From assembly GCA_034440615.1 (NCBI GenBank), contig JAOTOM010005183.1, positions 578,501 to 642,500 of the forward strand: a DNA stretch of 64,000 nt, read 5' to 3'. The number at the start of each line of letters is the position of its first letter. The first letter of the stretch is position 1. The position numbers and the translations under genes are program-made. Positions 22,488-33,650 of the stretch are shown here, one piece after another. The notes under the pieces are model-generated. The model saw nothing but the letters and a program-made list of their open reading frames with translations, made no database searches and was not told the DNA's origin. Source of the DNA: Ashinkailepas kermadecensis. Taxonomy: Eukaryota > Arthropoda > Thecostraca > Neolepadidae.

Positions 22488-22600
22488 TAGTTTACTTCTG
22501 TTGGTTTGGGGGGAGGGGCGGGGCAAAGGATACCATGGCCCCCATTTTAAGCACTTCGGGGGGCCATGGCCGAAATGGCCCCTCCCTGGATCCGCCAGTG
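22488..22600. mobile_element. Short foldback element with hAT-like right end
   Basis: The right end CCTGGATCCGCCAGTG is a hAT-type terminus in reverse complement. Inside, CCATGGCCCCC and GGGGGGCCATGG form an inverted repeat around a 16-bp loop. A convincing left terminus and TSD were not found, so the extent is approximate. Confidence 0.5.
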
Positions 22601-22867
22601 GTCCTATAGTTCAGATGTGTAAAATCGTAAAAGGATCAGATAATGTCAATCTAAATGATGCTCTTTTATGTAGGGTATCACATAGGGGTTATCAAATCAG
22701 GCTGGATAAGGTGATGTGTAGGACAATTAAACGCCAACAAGTTTTCAGTCCATGAGAAGTTGATCAATGGAATGTGCTGCATCTCCGTCGCCACCAATGG
22801 TGCCCGTGGGACCCGGACCCCACTTTTGATTTTTTTTTAGTGGGGTACAACCCCACCTGAAACCTGG
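22601..22867. other. Unassigned DNA
   Basis: Contains a T9 tract followed by GTGGGGT and ACCCCAC, a small hairpin. No gene is seen. Confidence 0.3.
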
Positions 22868-23095
22868 ATGGATAACAAGCCCGTCACACTCGCCTCTATC
22901 CACGAAGAAATCCAACCGGAGACCAGAAGGTCAGCCCGACACATGCCGGAGATCATGTCAACGAAGGACGTCTACCACAGATGCCGACACCCGAACTGCA
23001 ACAAACAAGTGAGAACCAAATGCTCGTCCGCCAGGCCTTCCTGTGCCTGACTTCTAGCAGGATCTGCCTAAAAAAGTTCCATCAGTCACGGCGAT
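22868..23095 (+). pseudogene. Possible piggyBac-like transposase C-terminal cysteine motif
   Basis: A 60-codon frame from an ATG at 22868 contains YHRCRHPNCNKQVRTKCSS. After a +1 shift the sequence continues with FLCLTSSRICLKKFH. The spacing C-x4-C, C, LC, C-x3-FH resembles the terminal zinc-binding region of PGBD4-type piggyBac transposases. No DDD core or TTAA-flanked termini are visible, so this would be a fragment. A chance cysteine-rich frame is the alternative. Confidence 0.4.
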
Positions 23096-23492
23096 GTCGC
23101 GTAGAGACGGATCTGAGGGTGCGGCAGACTCATTCCGTAAAGTGAATCATGTCTTTTACCTTCCTTCTACTTCACCGTTCTCGCCTCTTTCATGTTTTGT
23201 ACTGTGCAACACGTTTGTTAATGACATGAATAAACAAGGAGAAGCCAGAATCCTCGCTTTTTAATACCAAGTGCAAGGTATATAAAAACAAGTAATGAAG
23301 ATCCAATGCATAGATGTCTATACATTCAAAAAACCATATAAGGGGTTTCGAAGACAATAAAAAAAGTTTTCGTGTATATGTGCACTACTATTTCATAATC
23401 TAACCATGGTGTTCTTCATACTACTCCCCAATACGCATGGGTCCCAAGATAATATATATATATACTTATTTATGTATTTATTTATATATACA

Positions 23493-23607
23493 TTAGCCAG
23501 ACCAACCCTTTGACTTCTTGCAAATTTCCATGAAGGCGTCGCAGATGGCTCGAGCCGTCCCGATGCCTATTCCCTCAAGGTTCCATCTCGCTCTGTCTGT
23601 CGGAGAG
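23493..23607 (-). CDS. Candidate terminal coding exon, product unknown
   Basis: On the minus strand a very strong acceptor, TTTTCCCTTTTTAG, ends at 23608. The following 115 nt carry one split-codon base and 37 codons, including DRARWNLEGIGIGTARAIC and DAFMEICKKSKGWSG, then TAA. AATAAA follows within a few tens of bases in an AT-rich tail, as for a polyadenylation signal. Composition and the amphipathic pattern look coding. I do not recognise the family. Some 300 bp upstream on the same strand (about 23880-23975) another frame with RIDSSGDIEFG and QYGENMWTISG may be an earlier exon, but its splice sites are not convincing. It could belong to a real gene or to a transposon gene. Confidence 0.45.
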
Positions 23608-24188
23608 CTAAAAAGGGAAAACGGTGAAATCGTGCTGTGCATGTCGGTGTAACAAATGCGTCTGGGCCACCACAGCGCATCTGGAAACCAGCTTTCGTTC
23701 TATATGGAAGCATTTTACTGGTAAACGTCTCATAGCGCTGAAAAATAATATCTGAGACGTATGCCTCGCGATTGCCGGATCGATAACATCTTGCAGTGTT
23801 CTACAGCTTTAATATCCATGCAATGTATCGGTAATGAGCCTCAACCAGCACATAGACGCTCATCTGAACATTTCCCAGATATTGTCCACATATTTTCTCC
23901 ATATTGATGGACTATCCCAAACTCAATGTCCCCGGAGCTGTCAATCCTGATCATGCGAAGTTGAGGTACGTAGATATGAATTCCGTTGTGCTATTTTAAA
24001 AATTATCTTTGAATATGCTTCATAGATGCCGCCTGGGTGAAGAGTCGGGCTGAACGGAGAAGTGGATAAAACGGAGAACGGACAACGGAACGAAGAAGCT
24101 GATATCAAATTGGCCCCACCGTGCCTCCAGCATGAATAGAGTACCTGCCGGTCAGCAGAGAAATGCTCCAGTTGACAAGAAATCCTGA
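23608..24188. other. Probable intron or upstream region of the orphan exon
   Basis: Apart from the possible minus-strand exon at about 23880-23975, no repeats or domains are recognised. Confidence 0.3.
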
Positions 24189-24371
24189 GTGAGGAGTTTA
24201 AATGCGAAGTATGAGGAGCTGGGCGGTACGACGATATCTGTGGATGGCGGCTCTGATTTGATTGATGATGAACTACAGCTGTTCTGTCAGAAAGTAGTTA
24301 AATATGGTTGTTTGGAGGATCGGTTGCTGAGATCACGTTCATTCAGCAGAGCGAGGGCGAGCGTCGGCTAA
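24189..24371 (+). CDS. Hypothetical short coding segment
   Basis: A 60-codon plus frame reading YEELGGTTISVDGGSDLI and LFCQKVVKYGCLEDRLL has a protein-like composition. It has no ATG start (it opens with GTG right after a stop) and runs into the 21-bp array. It may be an exon fragment or chance; no function is proposed. Confidence 0.2.
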   Translation: MRSLNAKYEELGGTTISVDGGSDLIDDELQLFCQKVVKYGCLEDRLLRSRSFSRARASVG

Positions 24372-24508
24372 ATAGCGGGGAAGCGTCTGATGCATAGCGG
24401 GGAAACGTCGTCTGGATAGTGGGGAAGCGTCGGCTGGGTAGCGGGTAAGCGTCAGCTGGATAGCGGGGAAGCGTCGGCTGGATAGCGGAGAAGCGTCGGC
24501 CGGATGGC
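24366..24508. repeat. 21-22-bp minisatellite, GATAGCGGGGAAGCGTCGGCTG
   Basis: About 6.5 copies with point changes; the last copies drift to GATAGCGGAGAAGCG and GGATGGCGG. Confidence 0.9.
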
Positions 24509-25782
24509 GGTGTGGACCTGAATCTCGGCAAAGTCTTGGCTGAATCTTGGCTCAGTGTTGGCTGTATGTCGGCATGAGCGGATCCACTGTTCAGCCGTCA
24601 GCGAGTCGCTAGCAGCCCGACATCGGTCCCGTCCTGGCTGCATGTCGGCTGGGTGTCGGTTGCATGTGGGCATGGGTGCACATTCCACTCCCCAGTCGAC
24701 AGCGGGCCACTACCGTCCCTGTACCGATCTGACGCAGGACTGAGCATCGGGCAGACGTGAGCAGCTGTCGGCATGTTCATTGATATTTCTGAAATCCCTA
24801 AAATGAGATAGCACATTGACCTCATCGAGCTCCTCACCTATGAATCGAAATGTAATAAATGGCACGTGATCAATATCAATGGTACTAACAAACACCATGG
24901 TGATCATTTGAAGCACAAATCTAGCACTGTATTCACACAGACAACGGTTGAAAGTAAAATGTTTCACTTTTTGCGAAAAGAAGAGCAGAAAGTGACGTGA
25001 AAGGTCAACCGTACGAACCCAAATCATACGATTGGCTGTCAATCGCGAGGTCTCGTGACGCGCAGCAAAGCACTCATTTCAGCTACGTACTAGCCAAACA
25101 GGGGAGGAAGATGAAGAACGCCTTACATTGAGAAATCGAACTAACTATGAACCTATGAAATGTCGCCAGTGAATGTAACTTCAAATACCTCCCTCCCCAG
25201 TTCCAGCGACTTTCATTTTTAGTGAGTTATGATACAAGGCTCGGTCAGGAATCCATGCCTAGGAATGAGGAAATTACCTAGAACGACGAAATCTGGAAGC
25301 ATGTATCAGCTTGATGTCTGCAGATTGTAAGTCCAGGAAGTTACCCTAGTTTAGTTACCTACTGGGTGAGGAACCTAAGTAAGTGACATGCGGGAAGTGG
25401 GATATCCTGAATATGGTTAAATGACCTTGGGTGGGCATGTTTGGAAAGTGAGAGGGGTAGATAGGTACTCGCCTTGGGTAGGTACTGAACGAGAGGGGTG
25501 CAGAGTGTGTGTGGGGTGCGTTTGGGTGTTTCTGCGGTGGAGTGCTCTTTTGCAGTGCTGCCCACGCGGCAATATATCTCGTACACAGCGAAGTTTTTCC
25601 CTGCGTTCTGGGAGAGCAAGACAATCCTAAACAAGGCACGTGAAGATGTAAAGTTATCCAGCTCAAGATATGGAAATATCGGCTTAAGCTGGAAACGACT
25701 TCTCGCTACTTTGGGCGATACCCATTTTCACGGTAAGGATGAGATCAAGATTGACCAAGACCAAGTTTAATATTGACCTGGA
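24509..25782. other. Unassigned DNA
   Basis: Loose CGGCTGCATGTCGGCTG phrases at about 24540-24680 suggest an older GTCGGC-rich repeat. A 90-codon plus frame (25498-25770), with ISYTAKFFPAFWESK and NIGLSWKRLLATLGD, is mildly protein-like but has no known domain. Confidence 0.3.
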
Positions 25783-26155
25783 GAACCCAAAAAGAGGCTT
25801 GGAGTTGGGTAACAAAATGCAAGTAACAACATTCAGAATAAAGATCAAATGTAACATAACGTAGCCTAACCTGCCCTAACATTCCATGCAAGAAAACTAT
25901 TTTAATAACAAATTTCCAAACAATTTTTCCCCTAAAAAATTGAAATTGAAACCTAATCTAACCCATCCTAGCCTGAAATATTTTTTTAGAACACTTGATT
26001 TTTAGAAAAAGGATTTCCCAAAAAATGCAATATTCTAACTTACAACAAAAGCCTAATGTAACTTAATTACCAAATCTAACCCCTTTGTATGCTTTATGGA
26101 GGCCAAATGTGTATAAAACTTATTTCATGGTTACCTTAAGCTTCAATAATACCTG
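25783..26155. mobile_element. Copy of the AT-rich M2/M1 dispersed repeat
   Basis: Partial M2 (AAAAGAGGCTTGGAGTTGGGT), CCTAACCTGCCCTAAC-type spacer, then inverted M1 (CCCTTTGTATGCTTTATGGA, GGTTACCTTAAGC). Confidence 0.55.
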
Positions 26156-26204
26156 CCAATCTACCTAGCAAAATTTGTCCAGCTTACAACAAGACCCCAG
26201 CCGA

Positions 26205-26565
26205 ACCAAACCTAACCCTTTGATTGTTTTGCAGAGGTACAGTTTGTGTAAAGCATGTCTCGTGGATACCTTAGACTGCAATAATACCAAGTTTTGCGAA
26301 TGTTTTTGCTGTAAAGAAAAGAAAGGTCAGGCTAGATTATACTTTCTATCCAAGCAAAATTTGGTAAGTTTCTGCTTCAATGTGTTGAATTCTTGGAAAT
26401 TATCTTTCCAATGCAATGTTTATGAATGTGGCTAAGATGATGGTACCATTTTCTACTGATGATGGTACTCATTTTCTGTACAAGTGCTTACTTTTCAGTT
26501 TGTGAGCTAAATGACACCAAGAAAGAGGCTTTGAGTGAGGCAACATAGTATAAAAAGTAATGCTT
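26205..26565. mobile_element. Further M1 (inverted) and M2 copies
   Basis: Inverted M1 at 26205-26295 (CCTAACCCTTTGATTGTTTT, GGATACCTTAGACTGCAATA). M2 at 26375-26565 (GAATTCTTGGAAATTATCTT, CAATGCAATGTTTATGAATG, AAAGAGGCTTTGAGTGAGG) is the closest relative of the copy at 15715. Confidence 0.6.
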
Positions 26566-27364
26566 ATGACAAAAATGGAATGTGGAATGTGGATAAAAAT
26601 GGAATGGAAATGGAACATAGCCTGAACTAGGACAGGCTAATATAGAATAAAAATAATGCAAAATTGCAAAATATAAAGCATAGTCTAAGCTAAGATGTTA
26701 TATCTTGAGAAGATAACATGTGAATATCTTGCTTACACATAATTTCCCAAAGAAATGGTGCAGGAGGAAGTTGCTATGTTAGCTTCAACAAGCCCAGTCA
26801 TACATGTTTCTGCAATATGTGCTCAGGGGCTTCTATGTAAATACCAAGTATTCTTCTGTACATTGTGCAGAGCTATGAGGTCACACCATTTCTGTCTCAT
26901 TTATGTGGGTGCTAGTCACAAAATGAAGCATATTTAAGTTGTTTTGGTTGCTCTATTGTGACATTTTTGTAAATATCAGAATGACACTGACATTTTACAT
27001 TTATTTTGTGGTGACTGTGCCACCACAAATGGTGAGCTGTGTTTCTCAATGGTGAATTTGATGTTGTTTCATGGTAAAATGAGTACTTAATTGCAATAGT
27101 ACTTCAACTTCAATTGCTTTTATCTTGAAAAGTTGTCACTTCCGAAATAAATGTATGTCAAATTCATTAAAATCCCATCAGAAAGCATGAGGAAGACTTA
27201 CTTTTGACCAAAGAATAGCCCAGGAGTTTCTATATATTTATGCATTCCAAAAAAGATGAGCAAAAAATGATAATTTTTTCCTGAAATGGAGGCTGAGTTC
27301 GGCTAGATCAGGTGAGGTTTTTTTTAAAGGGGGGATTTGATGATAATTGAAGAAAACAATTCAC
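26566..27364. other. AT-rich DNA between dispersed-repeat copies
   Basis: No coding frame beyond about 60 codons. Probably decayed repeat sequence. Confidence 0.35.
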
Positions 27365-27775
27365 ATTTTTGTGCTTTGTGTTTTGTGAATTCCCGGATTG
27401 TTTTCCAGTACAATGTTTATCAATGTCATTAAGATGATGTGTCCACCATTTCTTCTGCACTTGGTTACTTTTCAGTTGGAAAACAAATTAGCTCAGCAAA
27501 TTGGGCTTAGTGTTAAGTAATATAACACACAAATTATGTTAATAAAGAAAAAGGATCATAACTCAACTTAACCCAACCTAGCCTAAACTGGTGTTGAAAA
27601 AACACAAATCCCAAATTTTGGTGGGAACAAAATTTCACCAAAGTCCTTATTTTCCCATAAAAAAATACTGACCAAACCAAAACAGGCATAACCCCCTTGT
27701 TTCCTTTATGGAGGTAAAACTTGTGTAAAGCTGGTCTTGTAAACACCTTAAAGCACAATAATTCCCAAAATTTTT
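27365..27775. mobile_element. Copy of the AT-rich M2/M1 dispersed repeat
   Basis: M2 (27365-27545: CAATGTTTATCAATGTCATT, TTACTTTTCAGTTGG) then AACCTAGCCTAAACT spacer and inverted M1 (27688-27775: CCTTTATGGAGGTAAAAC, CACCTTAAAGCACAATAATT). The M1 here is the near reverse complement of the one at 15622. Confidence 0.6.
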
Positions 27776-28164
27776 GATTTTTAAAAGTAAAAGGTTAAAG
27801 TAAAAAAGAGGTTTGGGTTTGTATTTTTGTCCTGAAAGATAGAGACTAAGCTGCATCAGGTTATGTCTATCAAATTCTGACATTATTCAATTTTTGGTCC
27901 TTGGTATATAATACAAAATATGAAAAAAGAGGTTAACACTAAGTTGGACTGGGTTAGGCTATGTTAGTTTTTATTTTACAATGGTACATTATTCTTCATT
28001 GTATATTACCTTACCTTGTCTTTAGGGTATTATCTTGTTAAACAGCGGAATAGCAAGCATATCAGACAGAAATCATTGGTTACACGAATATAGTGTCAGT
28101 ACATTTTCTGAAAATACTGGCATCTGCATAAAACGTAAGTTTGGTATATTTGCATCGCAAGGTA

Positions 28165-28325
28165 CCAATCAGGTTTTATCTGAAAACAGGTTCAATATCA
28201 TGTTCATCAACATGTTTAAGACAATGTGACCACTGATTTCCATTCGAAGTGCTTATTTATTATTCAGTTGGCAAGCAAAATAAAACCAAAAAGGGAGCTT
28301 TGAGTAAGGTAATATATGATGATGA
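28165..28325 (+). repeat. Diverged M2 copy
   Basis: ATGTTCATCAACATGTTTAA, TTCAGTTGGCAAGCAAAATA and GGAGCTTTGAGTAAGGTAAT in order identify it as M2. It marks the right edge of the AT-rich repeat domain before the GC-rich region. Confidence 0.55.
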
Positions 28326-29190
28326 ATGATGCAAAACTTCACCATCCTCTTAATCACTTGTGACCTCTGGTTTGGCGGCTGCGTAGCGCACACCGATGCC
28401 TACCATACCTGACGCTACGTTTTACTCGATTGCTGCATTGTGCGGTACCATGCCACGTCGCCTTGCCTTGAGACCAATTTTTGTCTCCGAACAGCGTCAT
28501 TTGTCTGATTGCGTCACTTGTCACGCAAGCGCACACGGTTATAACTGACGTGAGGCAGCCCAGTTTGGCCCGTGTTTCGACGAACTCGCCGACTCCGTGT
28601 CACGTGATGTCCGGTGCGTCGGTTCCCTGACCCGACGTGGGCATTGATTGGCCGCGGCCGGCGACTAATGTGACTACGTCGTCCCGAGTGACGGCACGTC
28701 GGACGCCCAACAAACCCGGCTGACGGACGGCCGCCGCCGACGCGCCTGTAATCGGCCCAAATGGCCCGGGCGCGGTCTGTTTAATCAGCGTCGAGTGTCG
28801 GGCCCGAGTCCCCCGGGGACGGCCGTCCAGCCGGCCCGACGCGTCACGACAGACCAGTACCGGGTCACGCCGGCTGACCGGCCGTCGCGTCCGTCTGTTC
28901 TGTCACGCCGTCTGGCGTGACAGGACAGCCGTCCATCAGGACAGATGAACGGCTGACCGGCCGCGGCTTCCGTCCTGCGCCGCCGATCGGGGCTGCCCAG
29001 GAGGGCATGGGCGGTACCGGTCCGGACGCGACCGGTCTAGCTGGGTGATGGGTTGTGACGGAGACGCCGAATCTGTCGATATGGGTTTGCCAAGCGTTCT
29101 GGCCGTGGGAGGTTTTCCGTTTGGCCGTTGGCGTTTTATAGCGGGAACGGCGGAGTTCCGCTGGGGTACGCGAAGCTCTCTGTCGGACCG
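28326..29190. other. CpG-rich non-repetitive region
   Basis: From about 28540 the sequence is GC- and CpG-rich (GGCCGCGGCCGG, GACGGCCGCCGCCGACGCG). It has overlapping frames in all phases and no recognisable domain. It could be an unmethylated promoter-like island, but no gene could be attached to it. Confidence 0.3.
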
Positions 29191-29195
29191 TCGAT

Positions 29196-29570
29196 GTCCT
29201 TCGCGGAGCCGTCGGTGCTTGTTGTGGAGCCGTCGTGCTTTGCGGAGCCGACTGTTTCTCCGCCGGACCACGGAGGTTCTCTTTGTGGAGCCGACTGTTT
29301 CTCTGCCGGACCACGGAGGTTCTCTGCGGAGCCGACTGTTTCTCTGCCGGACGCCGGAGGTTCTCTTTGTGGAGCCGACTGTTTCTCTGCCGGACTACGG
29401 AGGCTCTCTTTGCGGAGCCGACTGTTTCGTTGCCGGATCACAGAAGTTCTCTTTGCGACCTTTTGGGCTCGGCTGGACCACGGAGGGTCTCTGTGCGACC
29501 CTCGGGGTTCTGTTGGACCATGGAGGGCCTCTGTGAGACCTTCGGGGCTCTCTGTTGGACGGTCGGGGTT
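29196..29570. repeat. 42-45-bp minisatellite, GAGCCGACTGTTTCTCTGCC type
   Basis: Five clear units of GAGCCGACTGTTTCTCTGCC + GGACCACGGAGGTTCTCTTT + GTG, flanked by more decayed units on both sides (GGACCATGGAGGGCCTCTGT). Frames up to 167 codons are artefacts. Confidence 0.88.
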
Positions 29571-29750
29571 CGCCGTCGACACGGTTCCGTGCCGTGTTCT
29601 GACTCTGAGCACGGCTGTAGTCGCACCGTGACGCTCTGACAATGAGACCGCCACGGCCCTGACCTGACCGCACTCGTCGACCGGCCGAGGAAATATTTCA
29701 TGATGCGGCTGATAATTGAAGCCAGCCGAGTTGGGGGCTCTCGACTCAAT

Positions 29751-29970
29751 GTCGGCGTGTACCGATACTGTCGCTGTGTACCGAAGCTCGTACCGAGACC
29801 GGCGCCGTGTACTGAAGCACGTGCCGAGACCGGCGCCGTGTACTGAAACCCGTACCGAGACTGGCGCCGTGTACTGAAACCCGTACCGAGACTGGCGCTG
29901 AGTACTGATGCCCGTACGGAGACTGGCGCCGTGTACTGAATCCCGTACCGAGACTGGCGCCGACGCCGTC
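29751..29970. repeat. 31-bp minisatellite, TACTGAAACCCGTACCGAGA type
   Basis: Seven head-to-tail copies of TACTGAAACCCGTACCGAGA + CTGGCGCCGTG; the first copies are more diverged (GTACCGATACTGTCGCTGT). Confidence 0.92.
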
Positions 29971-30254
29971 CGATCGGGACGTGTGCTCATGCAAGATATA
30001 TTACCACCGCAGGCCTCCCGCCGCAACTGTCCGGCCTGAATGTGGACGGCAGGCCCGGTGGGAGCGTCCCGGCACGCCTCCTGCGGTTTGTATATCGTTC
30101 CCTAGCGCCGTGCCATGAAAACGACATGATGAAGCCGTTAGATAGGTAATTTTGCCGGGATTATGTGCTCTATTCTTGGGCAGTGTTTGCATGCCTTATG
30201 CTATTATATGCCACCAAGCATCAGCCGACGTGCTACACAGACCACCCGACACTG

Positions 30255-31890
30255 GTGGTGCCCCGCTCCAGCTTCTGACAGCAGGCCACCCGTGGAACCC
30301 GCTCCAGTCCCTGACAGCAGGCCACCCGTGGAACCACGCTGCAGTCTCTGACAGCAGGCTACCTATGGGACCCCGCTCCAGTTCCTGACAGCAGACCATC
30401 CGTGGGACCCCGCTCCAGTCCCTGACAGCAGGCCACCCGTGGGACCCCGCTCCAGTCCCTGACAGCAGGCCACCCGTGGGACCCCGCTCCAGTCCCTGAC
30501 AGCAGGCCACCCATGGGACCCCGCTCCAGTCCCTGACAGCAGGCCACCCATGGGACCCCGCTCCAGTCCCTGACAGCAGGCCACCCGTGGGACCCCGCTC
30601 CAGTCCCTGACAGCAGGCCACCCGTGGGACCCCGCTCCAGTCCCTGACAGCAGGCTACCCGTGGGACCCCGCTCCAGTCCCCGACAGCAGGCCACCCGTG
30701 GGACCCCGCTCCAGTCCCTGACAGCAGGCCACCCGTGGGACCCCGCTCCAGTCCCTGACAGCAGGCCACCCGTGGGACCCCGCTCCAGTCCCTGACAGCA
30801 GGCCACCCGTGGGACCCCGCTCCAGTCCCTGACAGCAGGCCACCCGTGGGACCCCGCTCCAGTCCCTGACAGCAGGCCATCCGTGGGACCCCGCTCCAGT
30901 CCCTGATAGCAGGCCACCCGTGGGACCCCGATCCAGTCCCTGACAGCAGGCCACCCGTGGGACCCCGCTCCAGTCCCTGACAGCAGGCCACCCGTGGGAC
31001 CCCGCTCCAGTCCCTGACAGCAGGCCACCCGTGGGACCCCGCTCCAGTCCCTGACAGCAGGCTACCCGTGGGACCCCGCTCCAGTCCCCGACAGCAGGCC
31101 ACCCGTGGGACCCCGCTCCAGTCCCTGACAGCAGGCCACCCGTGGGACCCCGCTCCAGTCCCTGACAGCAGGCCACCCGTGGGACCCCGCTCCAGTCCCT
31201 GACAGCAGGCCACCCGTGGGACCCCGCTCCAGTCCCTGACAGCAGGCCACCCGTGGGATTCCGCTCCAGTCCCTGACAGCAGGCCACCCGTGGAACCCCG
31301 CTCCAGTCCCTGACAGCAGCCACCCGGGGACCCCGCTCCAGTCCCCGACAGCAGACCACCCGTGGGACCCCGCTCCAGTCCCTGACAGCAGGCTACCCGT
31401 GGGACCCCGCTCCAGTCCCCGACAGCAGGCCACCCGTGGGACCCCGCTCCAGTCCCCGACAGCAGGCCACCCGTGGGACTCCGCTCCAGTCCCTGACAGC
31501 AGGCCACCCGTGGGACCCCGCTCCAGTCCCTGACAGCAGGCCACCCGTGGGACCCCGCTCCAGTCCCTGACAGCAGGCCACCCGTGGGACCCCGCTCCAG
31601 TCCCTGACAGCAGGCCACCCGTGGGACCCCGCTCCAGTCCCTGACAGCAGGCCACCCGTGGGACCCCGCTCCAGTCCCTGACAGCAGGCCACCCGTGGGA
31701 CCCCGCTCCAGTCCCTGACAGCAGGCCACCAGTGGGACCCCGCTCCAGTCCCTGACAGCCGGCCACCCGTGGGACCCCGCTCCAGTCCCTGACAGCAGGC
31801 CACCCGTGGGACCCCGTTCTAGTCCCTGACAGCAGGCCACCCGTGGGACCCCGCTCCAGTCCCTGACAGCCGGCCACCCGTAGGATTCAA
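30255..31890. repeat. 1.63-kb array of a 37-bp unit
   Basis: About 44 copies of CTGACAGCAGGCCACCCGTG + GGACCCCGCTCCAGTCC, nearly invariant over the central copies, with decayed units to about 31944. Point variants (CCCGACAGC, GGCTACC, GATCCAG) recur in spaced copies, pointing to multi-unit amplification. The period is not divisible by three and lacks stops on the minus strand, so a 493-codon frame results; it is not a gene. Confidence 0.97.
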
Positions 31891-31944
31891 CTCCAATCCT
31901 TGCATCAGCAGATCACCAATGGGGCCTGCTCCAGTCATTGACAC

Positions 31945-32292
31945 AGCAACTCGTGCGCTCCGCTAGAAAATTAGAATCCGCAATTGAAGTTGAGTGTTGT
32001 GAAGTTGCATGGAAGTCAGTTTATGACGTGACAGCCATTTTAGGTTGTCAAAACAACTTCCTGTTTGGCGTTTCTACAAGCAGTTACTTCAGTTGCGCTG
32101 CTTTAGTATGCCAAACACTTCAGACAAGTGTCGATGAGACGTCAACCGCATCCAGCATAATCTGGCACGAACTGGTATAAAGCGTTTGGATTGGAGGAGT
32201 GGGGAAGACAGATGGCCAAAGTGCAGAATTAGTTGATGAAAAAGATATTTGAGCCTCTTCGAGATCAAGCCGCTGCGCAGAGTCTGCATTTT
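31945..32292. other. Unassigned DNA
   Basis: No repeats or domains recognised. Confidence 0.35.
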
Positions 32293-32640
32293 AGCATTAG
32301 TGGTGGCGGAGAACTCACTGCAGGGCCTAGCTCCCGCAGTCACGGAGCCATGGTAACCTGCCAGCCAGTGGAATGTCAGCATCAGTGGTGGCGGAGTACT
32401 CACTGCAGGGCCTAGCTCCCGCAGTCACGGAGCCATGGTAACCTGCCAGCCAGTGGAATGTCAGCATCAGTGGTGGCGGAGAACTCACTGCAGGGCCTAG
32501 CTCCCGCAGTCACGGAGCCATGGTAACCTGCCAGCCAGTGGAATGTCAGCATCAGTGGTGAGGCAGTGCTGACCGCCGGGCTGAGCTCCCGCAGTTACAA
32601 AGTCGTGGTAGTCGGTTGGCCGATGGAGTGCTGGACGTGA
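32293..32640. repeat. 85-bp tandem repeat, about four copies
   Basis: TGGTGGCGGAG recurs at 32301, 32386 and 32471, and as TGGTGAGGCAG at 32556. The first three units are nearly identical, the fourth diverged. Units contain GGGCCTAGCTCCCGCAGTCA and CCATGGTAACCTGCCAGCCA. Confidence 0.95.
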
Positions 32641-33535
32641 TCCGTGACGCCACAGCGCGCGGTTCCCCTGCCGTTTCCTCCTGAGCTGTATTCCACCGTG
32701 AGGGTCTCCGTTCGTGTCACCGTGGCACGTGTCTGCGCCGGTGTAAGCAGCCGCGCGCACTAATTACCCCGACACGAAGACCCTGGTAGGGTTTGCATGC
32801 TGACGGTTCCGTGCACCAGTCAGCTGTTCGGTTCGTACGCACCTGTACCAGCTGTGCCGCTGTCGGTGCCGTCGTCCGATGCTTCCGTCCCAGCGCTGCC
32901 CTTCACAGCTGTTGTCAGCCTGTTGCCTGCCTGTCGGGATAGTTTGGTAATGTGAAGCCGATTATGCCAAGCATCTCTTGTGGTGGTCAGGCAACTGGAT
33001 GCAGTGGCGTACTCACGGTTATTCCACGGGGAGGTGGTCAGGAGCGAAATGAGAACCGACATGGAGTCTGCTTACGCCGCGTTGTGTCGGCTCGCGGATT
33101 GTTCTCAGGATTGTTGTACGTGCGCCGCGTGTGTCTACGTGTCTGTTGGTGAGATGTGCACCCGATGTTGCTACTGTGCTGCACACCCTGCAGGCTATTG
33201 TGTGGCGAATTGGAGGGGTGATGTGCCTCGAGGCATTTCGACGAATGAACGGTCTGACCCAGTGTTCGACTGATGGATAATGCTCGTGATGATGGTTGGT
33301 TCCGTGGTGTATTTTTGCCATCAACTATTGTCCTGGGAGCTATTTCGCGATGGAACTTCCCAACGTGAACCTGCCGAAAGGTTAAAGAGACTCGCGCCAG
33401 TATCCTATGGCATTTGCAGAAACTCATTCCGGTGGAGTTAACGAGCTGTGCAGTATTTACGTTCCCGTGTAGTCCGGCTACCGTCGCGGTCTGGCGATAT
33501 ATCACGGGTGGATGCGAAAGGTGAGCCAGCTCCAT
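32641..33535. other. Unassigned DNA with a solo hAT-type terminus
   Basis: CAGTGGCGTACTCACGGTTA at 33002 looks like the left end of a CAGTGGCG element, but no partner end was found. A 97-codon plus frame (32980-33273) contains CSQDCCTCAACVYVSVGEMC, a dense cysteine cluster. It has no signal peptide and overlaps the terminus, so I do not call it a gene. Confidence 0.35.
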
Positions 33536-33650
33536 GCGGTGTAATACCTCACCTGGGACGGCTCGTGTGCCAGTCAGTTTGGTGTGGTGTAATACCTCAC
33601 CGAGGGCTGGGGTCCTAGTCAGCTTGGTGCGGTGTAATAACTCGGGCAGC
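33536..33650. repeat. 45-48-bp tandem repeat, 2.4 copies
   Basis: GYGGTGTAATACCTCAC occurs at 33536 and 33584, and with one change at 33629; linkers include CAGTCAGTTTGGTG and TAGTCAGCTTGGTG. Confidence 0.85.

Noticed and set aside
30359..31877. A 493-codon frame reading as repeated GLLSGTGAGSHGWPAV
   Set aside because: The 37-bp unit cycles through three phases and lacks stops on that strand; no start context, flanking exons or domain.
30255..31890. CRISPR-like array
   Set aside because: Units are contiguous with no unique spacers, no cas genes, and the genome is eukaryotic.
32980..33273. Small cysteine-rich secreted peptide
   Set aside because: No signal peptide, the frame overlaps a transposon-like terminus, and the Cys pattern fits no known family.
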